Below are positions 7,223-15,500 of a stretch of 31,015 nucleotides of DNA, piece after piece (the first letter of the stretch is position 1; every line of letters starts with the position of its first letter). The notes under the pieces are model-generated. The model was not told the origin of the DNA and did not search any database. It saw only the letters and a list, made by a program, of their open reading frames with translations. The stretch lies in IMG/VR virus record IMGVR_UViG_3300046009_008727, positions 1 to 31,015 of that record; one strand, given 5' to 3'. Origin of the DNA: a virus. The position numbers and the translations under genes are program-made.

Positions 7223-8250
7223 AGTGTACTATATAGTTTTTTCTTTTTAAGTTCAATTTTAAGTCGACTTGATTCTTTACCAGCAAGTATACTTTTTATA
7301 ACAAATAATTTTCCATAGTTGACAACAGCTTCATTTATGTCCTTGCAATTTTCTTGCCATACCGGAAAGCTAACAGTCCATCCTGCTTCAATGGCACGGT
7401 CAATTAATTTACGTCCTGCACGATCTCTGTCGGGTACAACAATAACCTCACGTTGCAATCTATCAATTTGATCAACCTGTATGTCAGATACTTCCGATCC
7501 ACTCAGTGCAACACCATCTACACTCATTGCATCAAATGGTCCTTCACAAACAATTACAAATTTCCAATTTGATTGTTGCTGATCTAAATTAAACACGAAA
7601 TCTGCAGGATGACTTGACCAGTATTTTGGTTTTATTCCATTTACTATTGATCTACTGGTATAGCCCACTATTTCATTTTTGTAGTAATAGGGAATAACGA
7701 TTCTGCGATGTAGGTTATATGCCTCTTCCGGCGTCCAGTAGAATTTGTATTTGTCTAAATCAATTGATCTACGATGAACATATTCTATTGCTGCTAGTAA
7801 TTCAGCGGGTACATTGTTGTAATCACCTATGTTATAAAAATTAGCAAGTTCGACAATGTTTTTTGCATGATCTGGCAGTGATCTTGCATCATATTTTATT
7901 TCTTCATCTGGTTCTTTGGCTAATTCTTCTGGATCAATTATTTCTCGTAATCTTACAGCTTCGATTACTAATCTCCGAACAGTTAAATCATCAGCTCCTA
8001 ACCACGATAAAAGTTTTCTAAATTTAAAACTTAAATGTCTACCTGGTATAAAACTTGCTTTGTAACCACAGTTAAAACAATGGTAGGAAATTTGTCCATT
8101 ATTGGTTTTTATGCCACCACGACCTCTTGTGTCAGCAGTTTCTCCATTATGTGAACAACAAACTGCGTTAAAACTCGTCCAACCGTTTTGACCAGTTTTT
8201 CGACGAACAGGAAGTAACTGGTTAACAGCTTGTTGAATAGAGTCTAACAT
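7219..8250 (-). CDS. 61: T4 gp61-like DNA primase
   Basis: The N-terminal zinc-binding domain has C31, C32, H34, C58 and C61 (VCCSHNG ... YHCFNCGY). The TOPRIM catalytic domain has E236 (VCEGPFDA) and D274/D276 (VPDRDRAG), the metal-binding residues of DnaG-type primases. The protein makes RNA primers for lagging-strand synthesis together with the gp41-type helicase encoded immediately downstream with an ATGA overlap. The length (343 aa) equals that of T4 gp61. The ATG at 8250 has no ribosome site. A TTGATA-17-TAAAAT promoter ends six bases before it, so the messenger may be leaderless. The basic C-terminus (LKIELKKKKLYSTL) is AT-rich. Confidence 0.93.
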   Translation of the reverse strand: MLDSIQQAVNQLLPVRRKTGQNGWTSFNAVCCSHNGETADTRGRGGIKTNNGQISYHCFNCGYKASFIPGRHLSFKFRKLLSWLGADDLTVRRLVIEAVRLREIIDPEELAKEPDEEIKYDARSLPDHAKNIVELANFYNIGDYNNVPAELLAAIEYVHRRSIDLDKYKFYWTPEEAYNLHRRIVIPYYYKNEIVGYTSRSIVNGIKPKYWSSHPADFVFNLDQQQSNWKFVIVCEGPFDAMSVDGVALSGSEVSDIQVDQIDRLQREVIVVPDRDRAGRKLIDRAIEAGWTVSFPVWQENCKDINEAVVNYGKLFVIKSILAGKESSRLKIELKKKKLYSTL

Positions 8251-8256
8251 ATGATA

Positions 8257-8285
8257 ATTTTAACAGATTTAATTTTGAATATCAA
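8257..8285 (-). promoter_or_regulatory. Sigma70-like promoter for primase-helicase
   Basis: The minus strand shows TTGATA (8280-8285), a 17-base spacer and TAAAAT (8257-8262). The predicted transcript start falls on the primase ATG. The region is AT-rich, so a chance match is possible. Confidence 0.45.
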
Positions 8286-8994
8286 ATTTGTTATAATCAA
8301 TATTAATTACCGAATCTACTATTTTATCGTAGCTATCAATTACTTGTTCTATTTCAGATTTAAAGATTTCTGCGTTTTTATCATTTATGTGCCCAACTCT
8401 ACCACAGGTCAAAGGCATTATTCCTGGACTGTTAGTTTCTTTGTTTGATAACGTTTCAAAGGCAAAGTCTAATAAAACGCCTTTTGAAAAATGCTTCAAC
8501 GCAATGTCTTTTGATAATTCAGTGTTTGGTATAAAAATAAATTTTATATCAGGGTATAACTCGGGCAAATTCAAAACTTTTTCAATTAATAATTCATGCA
8601 CATAGCAGCAAAATTCGTGGCTGTAAATATGATCGAAGTATAGTTTTGTTGCAAGTTCTATGTCATCTACTTTGAGTTCATTCTTTAAATTTTCGATTTT
8701 ACGTTTTTCTGCTACTGAAAAAAATACTTCTTGATTAGTTTCGTTATTATGATAAATCCTATTTTCCCAAGTAAAGGTCCATATGGCAATGTCAATTAAA
8801 TTAGTGTTTGATTGAATAAATTTGTTCCATTTATCTATAGCATGATATTGACTGGATCCACTTACACCAGAATTTACTGCTTTCCAATTATTGTCTTCGA
8901 TAAGTCTTCTTGACCATGGTTTCCACTCTCTTGGTGTTTCGTCAAACTTCCAATGAAGGTCAATATAACTATCTCCAAAAAAGCCTATGTTCAT
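8269..8994 (-). CDS. SGNH/GDSL-type hydrolase-like protein (241 aa)
   Basis: The protein opens MNIGFFGDSYID, which is block I of SGNH hydrolases with the candidate nucleophile S9. NSGVSGSSQY near residue 45 fits the block II glycine. TFTWENR near residue 95 may take the block III position, and RVGHINDKNAEIF near the C-terminus supplies a candidate catalytic His. SGNH enzymes are esterases, lipases or O-acetyl hydrolases. No signal peptide is visible, so action inside the cell or on the virion is more likely than secretion. The start overlaps the stop of radical SAM protein 3 (ATGA), linking the two in one operon. The substrate is unknown, and a non-catalytic role is possible. Confidence 0.7.
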   Translation of the reverse strand: MNIGFFGDSYIDLHWKFDETPREWKPWSRRLIEDNNWKAVNSGVSGSSQYHAIDKWNKFIQSNTNLIDIAIWTFTWENRIYHNNETNQEVFFSVAEKRKIENLKNELKVDDIELATKLYFDHIYSHEFCCYVHELLIEKVLNLPELYPDIKFIFIPNTELSKDIALKHFSKGVLLDFAFETLSNKETNSPGIMPLTCGRVGHINDKNAEIFKSEIEQVIDSYDKIVDSVINIDYNKFDIQN

Positions 8995-10391
8995 AATGAA
9001 TTGTACCAGTCTGCCAGTCTTGGAAAAGTCTCTACAAAATTTTTATTACGCCGTTTATCATATTGTACAAAAAAGCTTTTAAAATCTCTCGCTAATTCAT
9101 CAACATCAAAAACCTTATGGCTTTTATCATAGTCATCTTCATTTTTGAAACTTTTCTCTTCTTCCTTGTGCGGCACTTCTGCTTCTCTTACATATTTGAT
9201 AAATCTTTCGATGTTTACTAAATCATACTCAGCAAACCATTTATAATTATTTTGGTCGTCCATATATGATTGTAATTCGTTAGCATACTGTTCTCTTAGA
9301 TTTTTAGGTAGAATAATTAAACTCTGAAAGGTAGGAAATCTTACCGGTGTAATACTGAATCTAATTCTTTCTTTGTCATTTACTGAGACTTTTTGTTCTT
9401 TAACCCAATTTAAATAATCTAAAAATCCATCTACTGCCTGTGCATTGACTGTGCCCATTATGAACAATGGTTCAAGTCTTTTACTATTTTTTGCCAATTC
9501 AAAGTTGGTAACAAAATTTTCCCATATTAAACCGTCCCTTATGTATTCGCCTTTTTCTTTATAGGCTTCTCCGCTGGTAATTATTTCAAACTTGTAAGGA
9601 ATTTTTTCTATTTTGTCTAAAAACTTGTGCATCAAGGACGGATCATATCCTAAGTTACTACAAATACTAATTTTAGTATTTTCATTGGCACGGAATTTTC
9701 CTGACTCTAACATTCCTAAAAAGTCCCACAAGTAACCACTCATGAAGGGTTCACCACCGGTAATTTTAAGAGTTTTTACTGAATCAGCTAATCCTTGTTC
9801 CCACCATTTAAAAAAAGCATTTATATATGGATTGTTGGACCCATAGTCGAATCCATCTTCGTCGTATCCTAAATGTACAAAATGTTCTCTTACGTCGGTA
9901 GGTAATCTAACATAAGGTCCATTATTTTTTAAATCTTTTACCCAAGTTGTACTTGCACCTGGCCAACAATAACTACAGGCCATTTGACATGTTCTGTCAA
10001 ATGCAATTTCAAGATAATCTGGATTTATATCTTGATCCCACGGTGTATTAAATGCACGTTGTAAATCATCATCTGTTGAATGTTTACTAAGCCATACTCT
10101 ATCTCCAAGATTATCAGGATGTAGTTCTTCGTAAGTCCAACAATATTGACAATTCAAAGGCTTTTTGCCTTCTTGCATCATTTTACGTTCTTGTTTTTTA
10201 ACTTCTGTATTGTGTAAGGCGCTAGGATTGCGTTCTAATTCTTCTAACGGTATTTGGTGTCCTGGGTTGTGATGACAACTTGCAGTACGACCCGATCTTA
10301 ACCAAACAGTAGAGTTATACCATTTTGCCCCGCAAAAACTTGCACTTTTCGTGTCTAATACACGACGTTTCCAATCTTCGATTTTTTCCAT
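8991..10391 (-). CDS. Radical SAM protein 3 with N-terminal CxxC (466 aa)
   Basis: C135-x3-C139-x2-C142 (CQMACSYC) is the radical-SAM cluster motif, followed by WPGASTTW; TGGEP is at 211-215. C39 and C81-x2-C84 (NCQYCW) repeat the N-terminal cysteine layout of the other two radical-SAM proteins of the window. It is the largest of the three, with about 100 extra residues. These include an acidic/lysine-rich stretch before the C-terminal ETFPRLADWYNSL, which matches the FPELANF end of protein 1. The gene is coupled to the SGNH gene downstream by an ATGA overlap and lies just downstream of the desaturase gene. I recall this family in marine T4-like phages. No substrate is known to me. Confidence 0.85.
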   Translation of the reverse strand: MEKIEDWKRRVLDTKSASFCGAKWYNSTVWLRSGRTASCHHNPGHQIPLEELERNPSALHNTEVKKQERKMMQEGKKPLNCQYCWTYEELHPDNLGDRVWLSKHSTDDDLQRAFNTPWDQDINPDYLEIAFDRTCQMACSYCWPGASTTWVKDLKNNGPYVRLPTDVREHFVHLGYDEDGFDYGSNNPYINAFFKWWEQGLADSVKTLKITGGEPFMSGYLWDFLGMLESGKFRANENTKISICSNLGYDPSLMHKFLDKIEKIPYKFEIITSGEAYKEKGEYIRDGLIWENFVTNFELAKNSKRLEPLFIMGTVNAQAVDGFLDYLNWVKEQKVSVNDKERIRFSITPVRFPTFQSLIILPKNLREQYANELQSYMDDQNNYKWFAEYDLVNIERFIKYVREAEVPHKEEEKSFKNEDDYDKSHKVFDVDELARDFKSFFVQYDKRRNKNFVETFPRLADWYNSL

Positions 10392-10407
10392 AGTATGTTT
10401 TAAAAAA

Positions 10408-11124
10408 TTATTTAACTTTTGCTAATTTAATTGATTGTAAAACTTGAATGTAGAACCAACCAATATCAAATTCAAACCAACGCCTACTAAACTTTGGATT
10501 GGCTGGATCTAAATGATGATTGTTGTGCAGTTCTTCTCCGCCAATATAAAAGGCTATAGGGGTGAGGTTTCTAGATTGGTCTGCAGTTTCTCCATTGCGA
10601 TAACCCCACCAGTGTGCCAGTCCATTTATAATACCGGCTGCGTGGAAAGGTATCCATATCATTTGCACCAACCATATTAGTACGCCTGCCCAACCAAATA
10701 AAATCGCATTTAAGGCCAACATAATCATAAAACCTAGGTTATGATGTCTGGTATAAAAAAGTTCTAGTTGATCTTTTGGTGTTCCGGCACCATACTTGAT
10801 AACAAAGTTTGGATCTTTGGTGGCTTCATGATATAGACTCCATCCGCCAAATATCAAGCGCCATATTCCAAACACATGAGGACTGTGTGGATCACCTTCT
10901 ACATCAGTGCTTTGATGATGTTTGCGATGCACTGCTACCCAGGCTTTAGTGGTCATGCCAGTTGTGAGCCAAACCCAAAAGCGAAAGAAGTGATTAAGAG
11001 CAGGATGAAACTCTACTCCTCTATGTGCTTGTGATCTATGAAGGTATAGTGTAACGCTGACAATAGTGATGTGAGTGAGTAGGAGGGCGATCACCAGACC
11101 CTGCCAAAAGGAAATGTCTATCAT
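10408..11124 (-). CDS. Membrane fatty-acid desaturase (delta-9/acyl-CoA type)
   Basis: The three histidine boxes of the membrane di-iron desaturases are complete: H29-x4-H34 (HRSQAH), H66-x2-H69-H70 (HRKHH) and H200-x2-H203-H204 (HNNHH), with an extra H171 in GLAHWWG. Hydrophobic stretches lie at about 9-28, 43-57, 131-150 and 150-170. The family inserts a double bond in acyl chains using O2 and electrons from an external donor. At 238 aa it is shorter than typical bacterial enzymes (around 300 aa) and has no fused cytochrome b5 or ferredoxin, so it would need the host's electron supply. It probably alters host membrane lipids during infection. It sits 7 bp downstream of the 2-oxoglutarate oxygenase gene. 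Confidence 0.9.
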   Translation of the reverse strand: MIDISFWQGLVIALLLTHITIVSVTLYLHRSQAHRGVEFHPALNHFFRFWVWLTTGMTTKAWVAVHRKHHQSTDVEGDPHSPHVFGIWRLIFGGWSLYHEATKDPNFVIKYGAGTPKDQLELFYTRHHNLGFMIMLALNAILFGWAGVLIWLVQMIWIPFHAAGIINGLAHWWGYRNGETADQSRNLTPIAFYIGGEELHNNHHLDPANPKFSRRWFEFDIGWFYIQVLQSIKLAKVK

Positions 11125-11131
11125 GCTGTAT

Positions 11132-11581
11132 TTACTTTAAATTAAAGGCTACACTTATTCTATAATCAGTACTGCGATTGGGTAAAACTCTGTGTGCTAG
11201 ATTGCCGGCAAACTGTATAAAATCTTCAGCGGCAGGATAGAACACTTGGTATTCTTCGTGGCGTCTAAACTCTATGCCACCTGAGTTTTCAGGCGTTTGT
11301 ACATACAGCACAGCAGAATGAGTATATGGACTGTGACTGTGCCAACGATATTCGTCACCGGGTTCACCACAGTTGAACCACCACTGATCTATGCGTAATG
11401 GTGCTACTGCTGTGGCCACACGATCAAATGTTGGTTGAAACCAGGTATAAGGATTGTCTCTCATTCTAGCCCCGTGCCAGGTGCCCAATGCTCCGCCACG
11501 TCCGTGATCTAGTTCTCGGAATAACCGTACAACTTCTTGAGCCACAACAGGATCCACAGCTATCCTACCCTGAGTGAACAT
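11132..11581 (-). CDS. 2-oxoglutarate/Fe(II)-dependent oxygenase-like protein (149 aa)
   Basis: The double-stranded beta-helix signature of phage 2OG-Fe(II) oxygenases is visible: WHSHSPYTHSAVLYV (H81, H83), then FYPAAEDFIQF, then H130 in LAHRVLPN as the distal iron ligand, and R141 in DYRISVAFN as the 2-oxoglutarate-binding Arg. Such enzymes hydroxylate proteins, nucleic acids or small molecules. T4-like marine phages often carry several of unknown substrate. The ATG overlaps the stop of the LamG-like fibre gene (TAATG), so it is translated together with the tail-fibre genes. That suggests, but does not prove, a role in modifying a fibre or virion protein. Confidence 0.82.
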   Translation of the reverse strand: MFTQGRIAVDPVVAQEVVRLFRELDHGRGGALGTWHGARMRDNPYTWFQPTFDRVATAVAPLRIDQWWFNCGEPGDEYRWHSHSPYTHSAVLYVQTPENSGGIEFRRHEEYQVFYPAAEDFIQFAGNLAHRVLPNRSTDYRISVAFNLK

Positions 11582-12501
11582 TAAACATCCATTGCCCAGT
11601 CAGTGCTAGCGGGGTAGGCAACAAATCTGCTACTGTCAAAATAAATGCTGCCTAGTCCAGGCTGTGTAAATGTAACTGCTGCTCCACCAAACGAACCCGA
11701 CGCAACATTTATAGTCACTATGTGATATAATAGATCAGTACTAGTTCTGTTGGTCACTGTGCCACTAAAATCGTCCGCAGTAGCAGACCAGCCTGCTTGA
11801 ACATTTTCTATATCTGGATATGATGTTTTTAAAAAATACAATGTATCTGGGTTAGATACCGGATACAACGCAGTATAAGGACCTAACGCAGTGAATGGGC
11901 TATCACTAGACCACTGTGGCGGCCCTGCTACACTACCAGTGACCTTGCCGCTAGCAGAATCAGTGAATATTGTTGGAGCAGTATGGGTATTCATTAAGAA
12001 TACACTACCTGTGGTAGCAACTATAGGCGTTGTAGGTGGAGTAAAGTTACCTGTGTATTTGGCTACGCCTTTCATGACGTGTAGGTTGGTGAGATATCCT
12101 TGATACATTCCGGCTCCCATCTCTCCTGTGCCCACATAGAATAGTGAGGAAGAATTCGTTATAAGACTATTAAATGGCACTGAGAAGTACTGTGAGCCGT
12201 TTCTATATCCATAGACTACGCCACTGCTTCGTACAAAAGCCATGTGTTCCCATCCTGCTCCAGCATGAACCTGTGCTACGTTGCCAATCGCAGAGTTATT
12301 AATCCAGTAGAAGTCGCTTGTATGGCTTTCATAACTTATGGCAATACTCTGTGTAGGATATAAACCTATGCTCCACGGACGACTATTCTGACCGTTTCCT
12401 TCAACTTTTTGAAACCACTCTATGGTAAAGTCAGCAGTAGATCCGCCCCCACCGCCTCCACCGCCGGTGCCTGCTGTTAGTAATATCTGTGTAATAGGCA
12501 T
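11581..12501 (-). CDS. LamG-like tail fibre/adhesin protein (306 aa)
   Basis: A short N-terminus (MPITQILLTAG) leads into a run of eight glycines (13-20). Next comes a concanavalin/LamG-like jelly roll: FTIEWFQK, WSIGLYPTQ, WEHMAFVRSSG and GYLTNLHVMKGVAKYTG are typical strands of this fold in phage fibres. The remaining ~130 residues (PYTALYPVSNPDTLYF onward) form a second beta-rich domain. LamG-like folds bind carbohydrates, so a receptor-recognition tip is likely. The gene follows the 1426-aa fibre gene by 9 bp, has an AAGGA ribosome site, and is coupled to the oxygenase gene. Confidence 0.82.
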   Translation of the reverse strand: MPITQILLTAGTGGGGGGGGSTADFTIEWFQKVEGNGQNSRPWSIGLYPTQSIAISYESHTSDFYWINNSAIGNVAQVHAGAGWEHMAFVRSSGVVYGYRNGSQYFSVPFNSLITNSSSLFYVGTGEMGAGMYQGYLTNLHVMKGVAKYTGNFTPPTTPIVATTGSVFLMNTHTAPTIFTDSASGKVTGSVAGPPQWSSDSPFTALGPYTALYPVSNPDTLYFLKTSYPDIENVQAGWSATADDFSGTVTNRTSTDLLYHIVTINVASGSFGGAAVTFTQPGLGSIYFDSSRFVAYPASTDWAMDV

Positions 12502-12510
12502 TGTGAGTCC

Positions 12511-15500
12511 TTAATCTACTGTGACTTGGCCAGTCATAAACCAAGTATTTTCTTCAACCTTGATCAATGTGGCCATGCCTGGACTGTCAAGATCCCAGTA
12601 CTGTGCTGTGTCAACTCCTGGTACTTTGATATCTAGACCGCCGCCATCGCCGTCAATGCTGATAGTGCCGCCACTGTTGTTGATGATCACCACAGTATAT
12701 CCCATAGGCAATGGATTGTCCTGGTGATAAGGCACAGAGATTCTAGTGTCAGAATCTGTAACATAGATATGACGGCCCATGTCTTCTAGGCTGAGTCTAT
12801 GATCCGCACCGTTTGTGATCTTTTTCTGTGGAATCTGCTGTGCTGAACTGGTCTGTCTTGTGCCGTCTGCAAACTCAATGGCACCACCATCCCTGTCACG
12901 AATCTCTTCAAAGGTATGATACACGCTGTCACCATCGCTTGGATCCCACCAGTCGGTAATAAAGGCTGGCTCCCAGACTTCAAATTCGCCTGTGTTGCCG
13001 TTTGGTGAGAATGCTGTGGCTTCTGTTGAGTTGACCTTGTCCACATCATACATGTCTGTCATGACAGTCCAGCCACCGTAGATGCCATCACAGTCTCCGC
13101 TCTTGGGCAGTTTGACCAAGAAACCGTTTTCGTAGTTGTTGTCAAAGGCAGTGGTATAACCTGACACATACAGGTGATCTGCGTCTAGAGTCAAGTTGCG
13201 ACCGTTCTTGAAGTAGTCGTCAAGTGCGGCTCCGTTGTCGCCCACATGTGTGGCCAGGATCTTGCGCCACACCACTTCACCGTAGGTGTTGAACCGGATA
13301 ACCTTGATACAGTTGTTGTACTGACTTTCCATCAAGGCTTCTGCCACTGCATAGATGTCACCATTGGTGTCTATGGCCACTGAGCTGTCGTCACCGCTAG
13401 GAGTTTGTCGTTGCCATTTCACAGCACCTGTGCCATCCAATTTGGTTATCACCGTGGTACCGTTGCCACTGCTTTCGTGTGACACCACCACAACATTGCC
13501 GCGAACTGCCACACTTTTGGCATAACTGGCGTTGTCAATATCAATGTTTAGAGCACGAGTCCATTGATGTGTGCCTTCACTATTGAACTTGCTCACAACT
13601 GCACACCAATCATTGTTTATGTCTGCACCTGCTGCATTATTGCGAGCGATCATTTCGCCTGCGGCATAGATGTTGTTGCTGGCATCCACTGCCACTGAAA
13701 AATAACGCTCAGTGTCGTTGACACCGCCTGCACTGAGCACACGAGTCCATACAGGAGCAAATTCTACATTGGCCGCTGTGCCCACAAACACAAATGCCTC
13801 ACCGCCCAATGACTCTTGTAAAGTCCATGAGCCTGATACATTGCTAAAGTTGGGTGTTTGGTCAGTGGTTCTGATCCACCATGTGGTGGTCTGTGCATTG
13901 CCTGAGAAAGTGTTAAATGTTGTAACAGCACCGTCTGTGGCACTCACAGTTGCAGTCAAGTCGTTTGCAGGAGTGTTACCACCCAACTGTGTGCCAGGAA
14001 CCACTATGGTATCACCTGTGACATAGTTGTTGCCTGCATTGGTAATAGAGAAAGATTGTTCTGTGTACACATTGGCAGCATCGCCGTAGAAGTCAAACAC
14101 CAAGCCTGAACCTGTTTGGTAGTTGGTGCCAGCGGTTAGTCCAGTGACTGTACCACCATTAGGAGCATTGCCTGCGGCTGTGGCACTGGTAATAGTACCG
14201 CTACCATCTACGGCTGTGACTGTAAGTACTAGATCGTTAGCAGGACTTGCTCCCTCAGGAATATAAGTTCCTGGATAGAAAATCTTGTGTCCTGCTTTGT
14301 AGCCTGTGCCGCCTGCTTGTACAGTAACATTACCATAAGTATAAGGACCAGATCCGTCACATACAACATCAACTGTGACTGTGCCGGTACCTTCTTGAAC
14401 TGTACTGGTTAGGTTAGCATAGGTGTTTACACTATTGACAATAACTCTGGTGCCAGTTATATCTGTGCCGCCCACATACCAAGAGAAAGCAGTCGGAGTC
14501 TTACCAGGAATGTTTGAACGATTGAACACCAACAGTCCAGTGGTGCTGACCGCTGTGTTTGCAGTCACTGAATAGCTTTGGTATTCGTCATACTTGCGAC
14601 CCACAACCACGATCTTGCCATCACTGAGGAAGTCTAAATCATATGCTTGTACACCAGAATCTTCACCTGCGTCACGGAAACCAGTGCTGGTGACCACACG
14701 AGCAGTGTCTGGATCAATCTGTAGCAGTAGTGCGCCGTCTTCGTTGCCATAGTATTCTGACAGCACCACAACATGGCCTGTTGTGGGATGGATTTTCACA
14801 GCATTGCATCTGGTATTGTTGCCATTGTCATCGTCAATGAGTCTAACACTCCACAAGATTTCGCCCGCACTGTTGTAGCGAACAACGAAACCATCATTGG
14901 TGTCATCGTCTTGTCCAACCACATACACATCACCTGTGACAGTGTCCACACAGTTGGCACGGATCCATATATCGTCAATGCTGTTGTTGGCAGGACCAAA
15001 CACTGAGAACCAACCAATCTGTGTTTGTGTGAGTCGTACATCACCGTCGTTGGGTATTGTGAGTGTGCCGTCGTTGCCAAACACATACTCATAGGGCGCT
15101 GACCGGGATACCTGCTGTGCCAGTTCGCCATCTGACAAGGTTAATGTTGCAGTGCTCACAGTGACATTGCTGGACAAATCACTCAAGACAATATTACCTG
15201 TTCCCACGATGTCTACCCCAGCTGGAATGGTTATGAACCGGCCAGGAATACGACTGGCTTTGACTGTGAATTTTTCGTTGCCGGATCCCACAGTCATTTC
15301 GCGACCATCTTGATCAATCTGGAAAGTTATGCTTTCCCAGTAGCGAGTATTGTCCCATGTGTCGTCTGCGTCTATCTGCTTGACAGTGACCTGGATGGCC
15401 AACTTGCCGTCAAGGCCAATGCTCATGTTGCGACCGCGATTGTTTGCGTGACCAAAGTTGCCGGGGTAGTTGCCGTCAAAGTCTGCTTGGCCACGACTCT

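Noticed and set aside
12441-12465. Glycine-codon run in the LamG fibre gene as a programmed frameshift site
   Set aside because: The frame stays open through the run with good coding on both sides; the run is better read as a flexible hinge, though sequencing slippage is possible.
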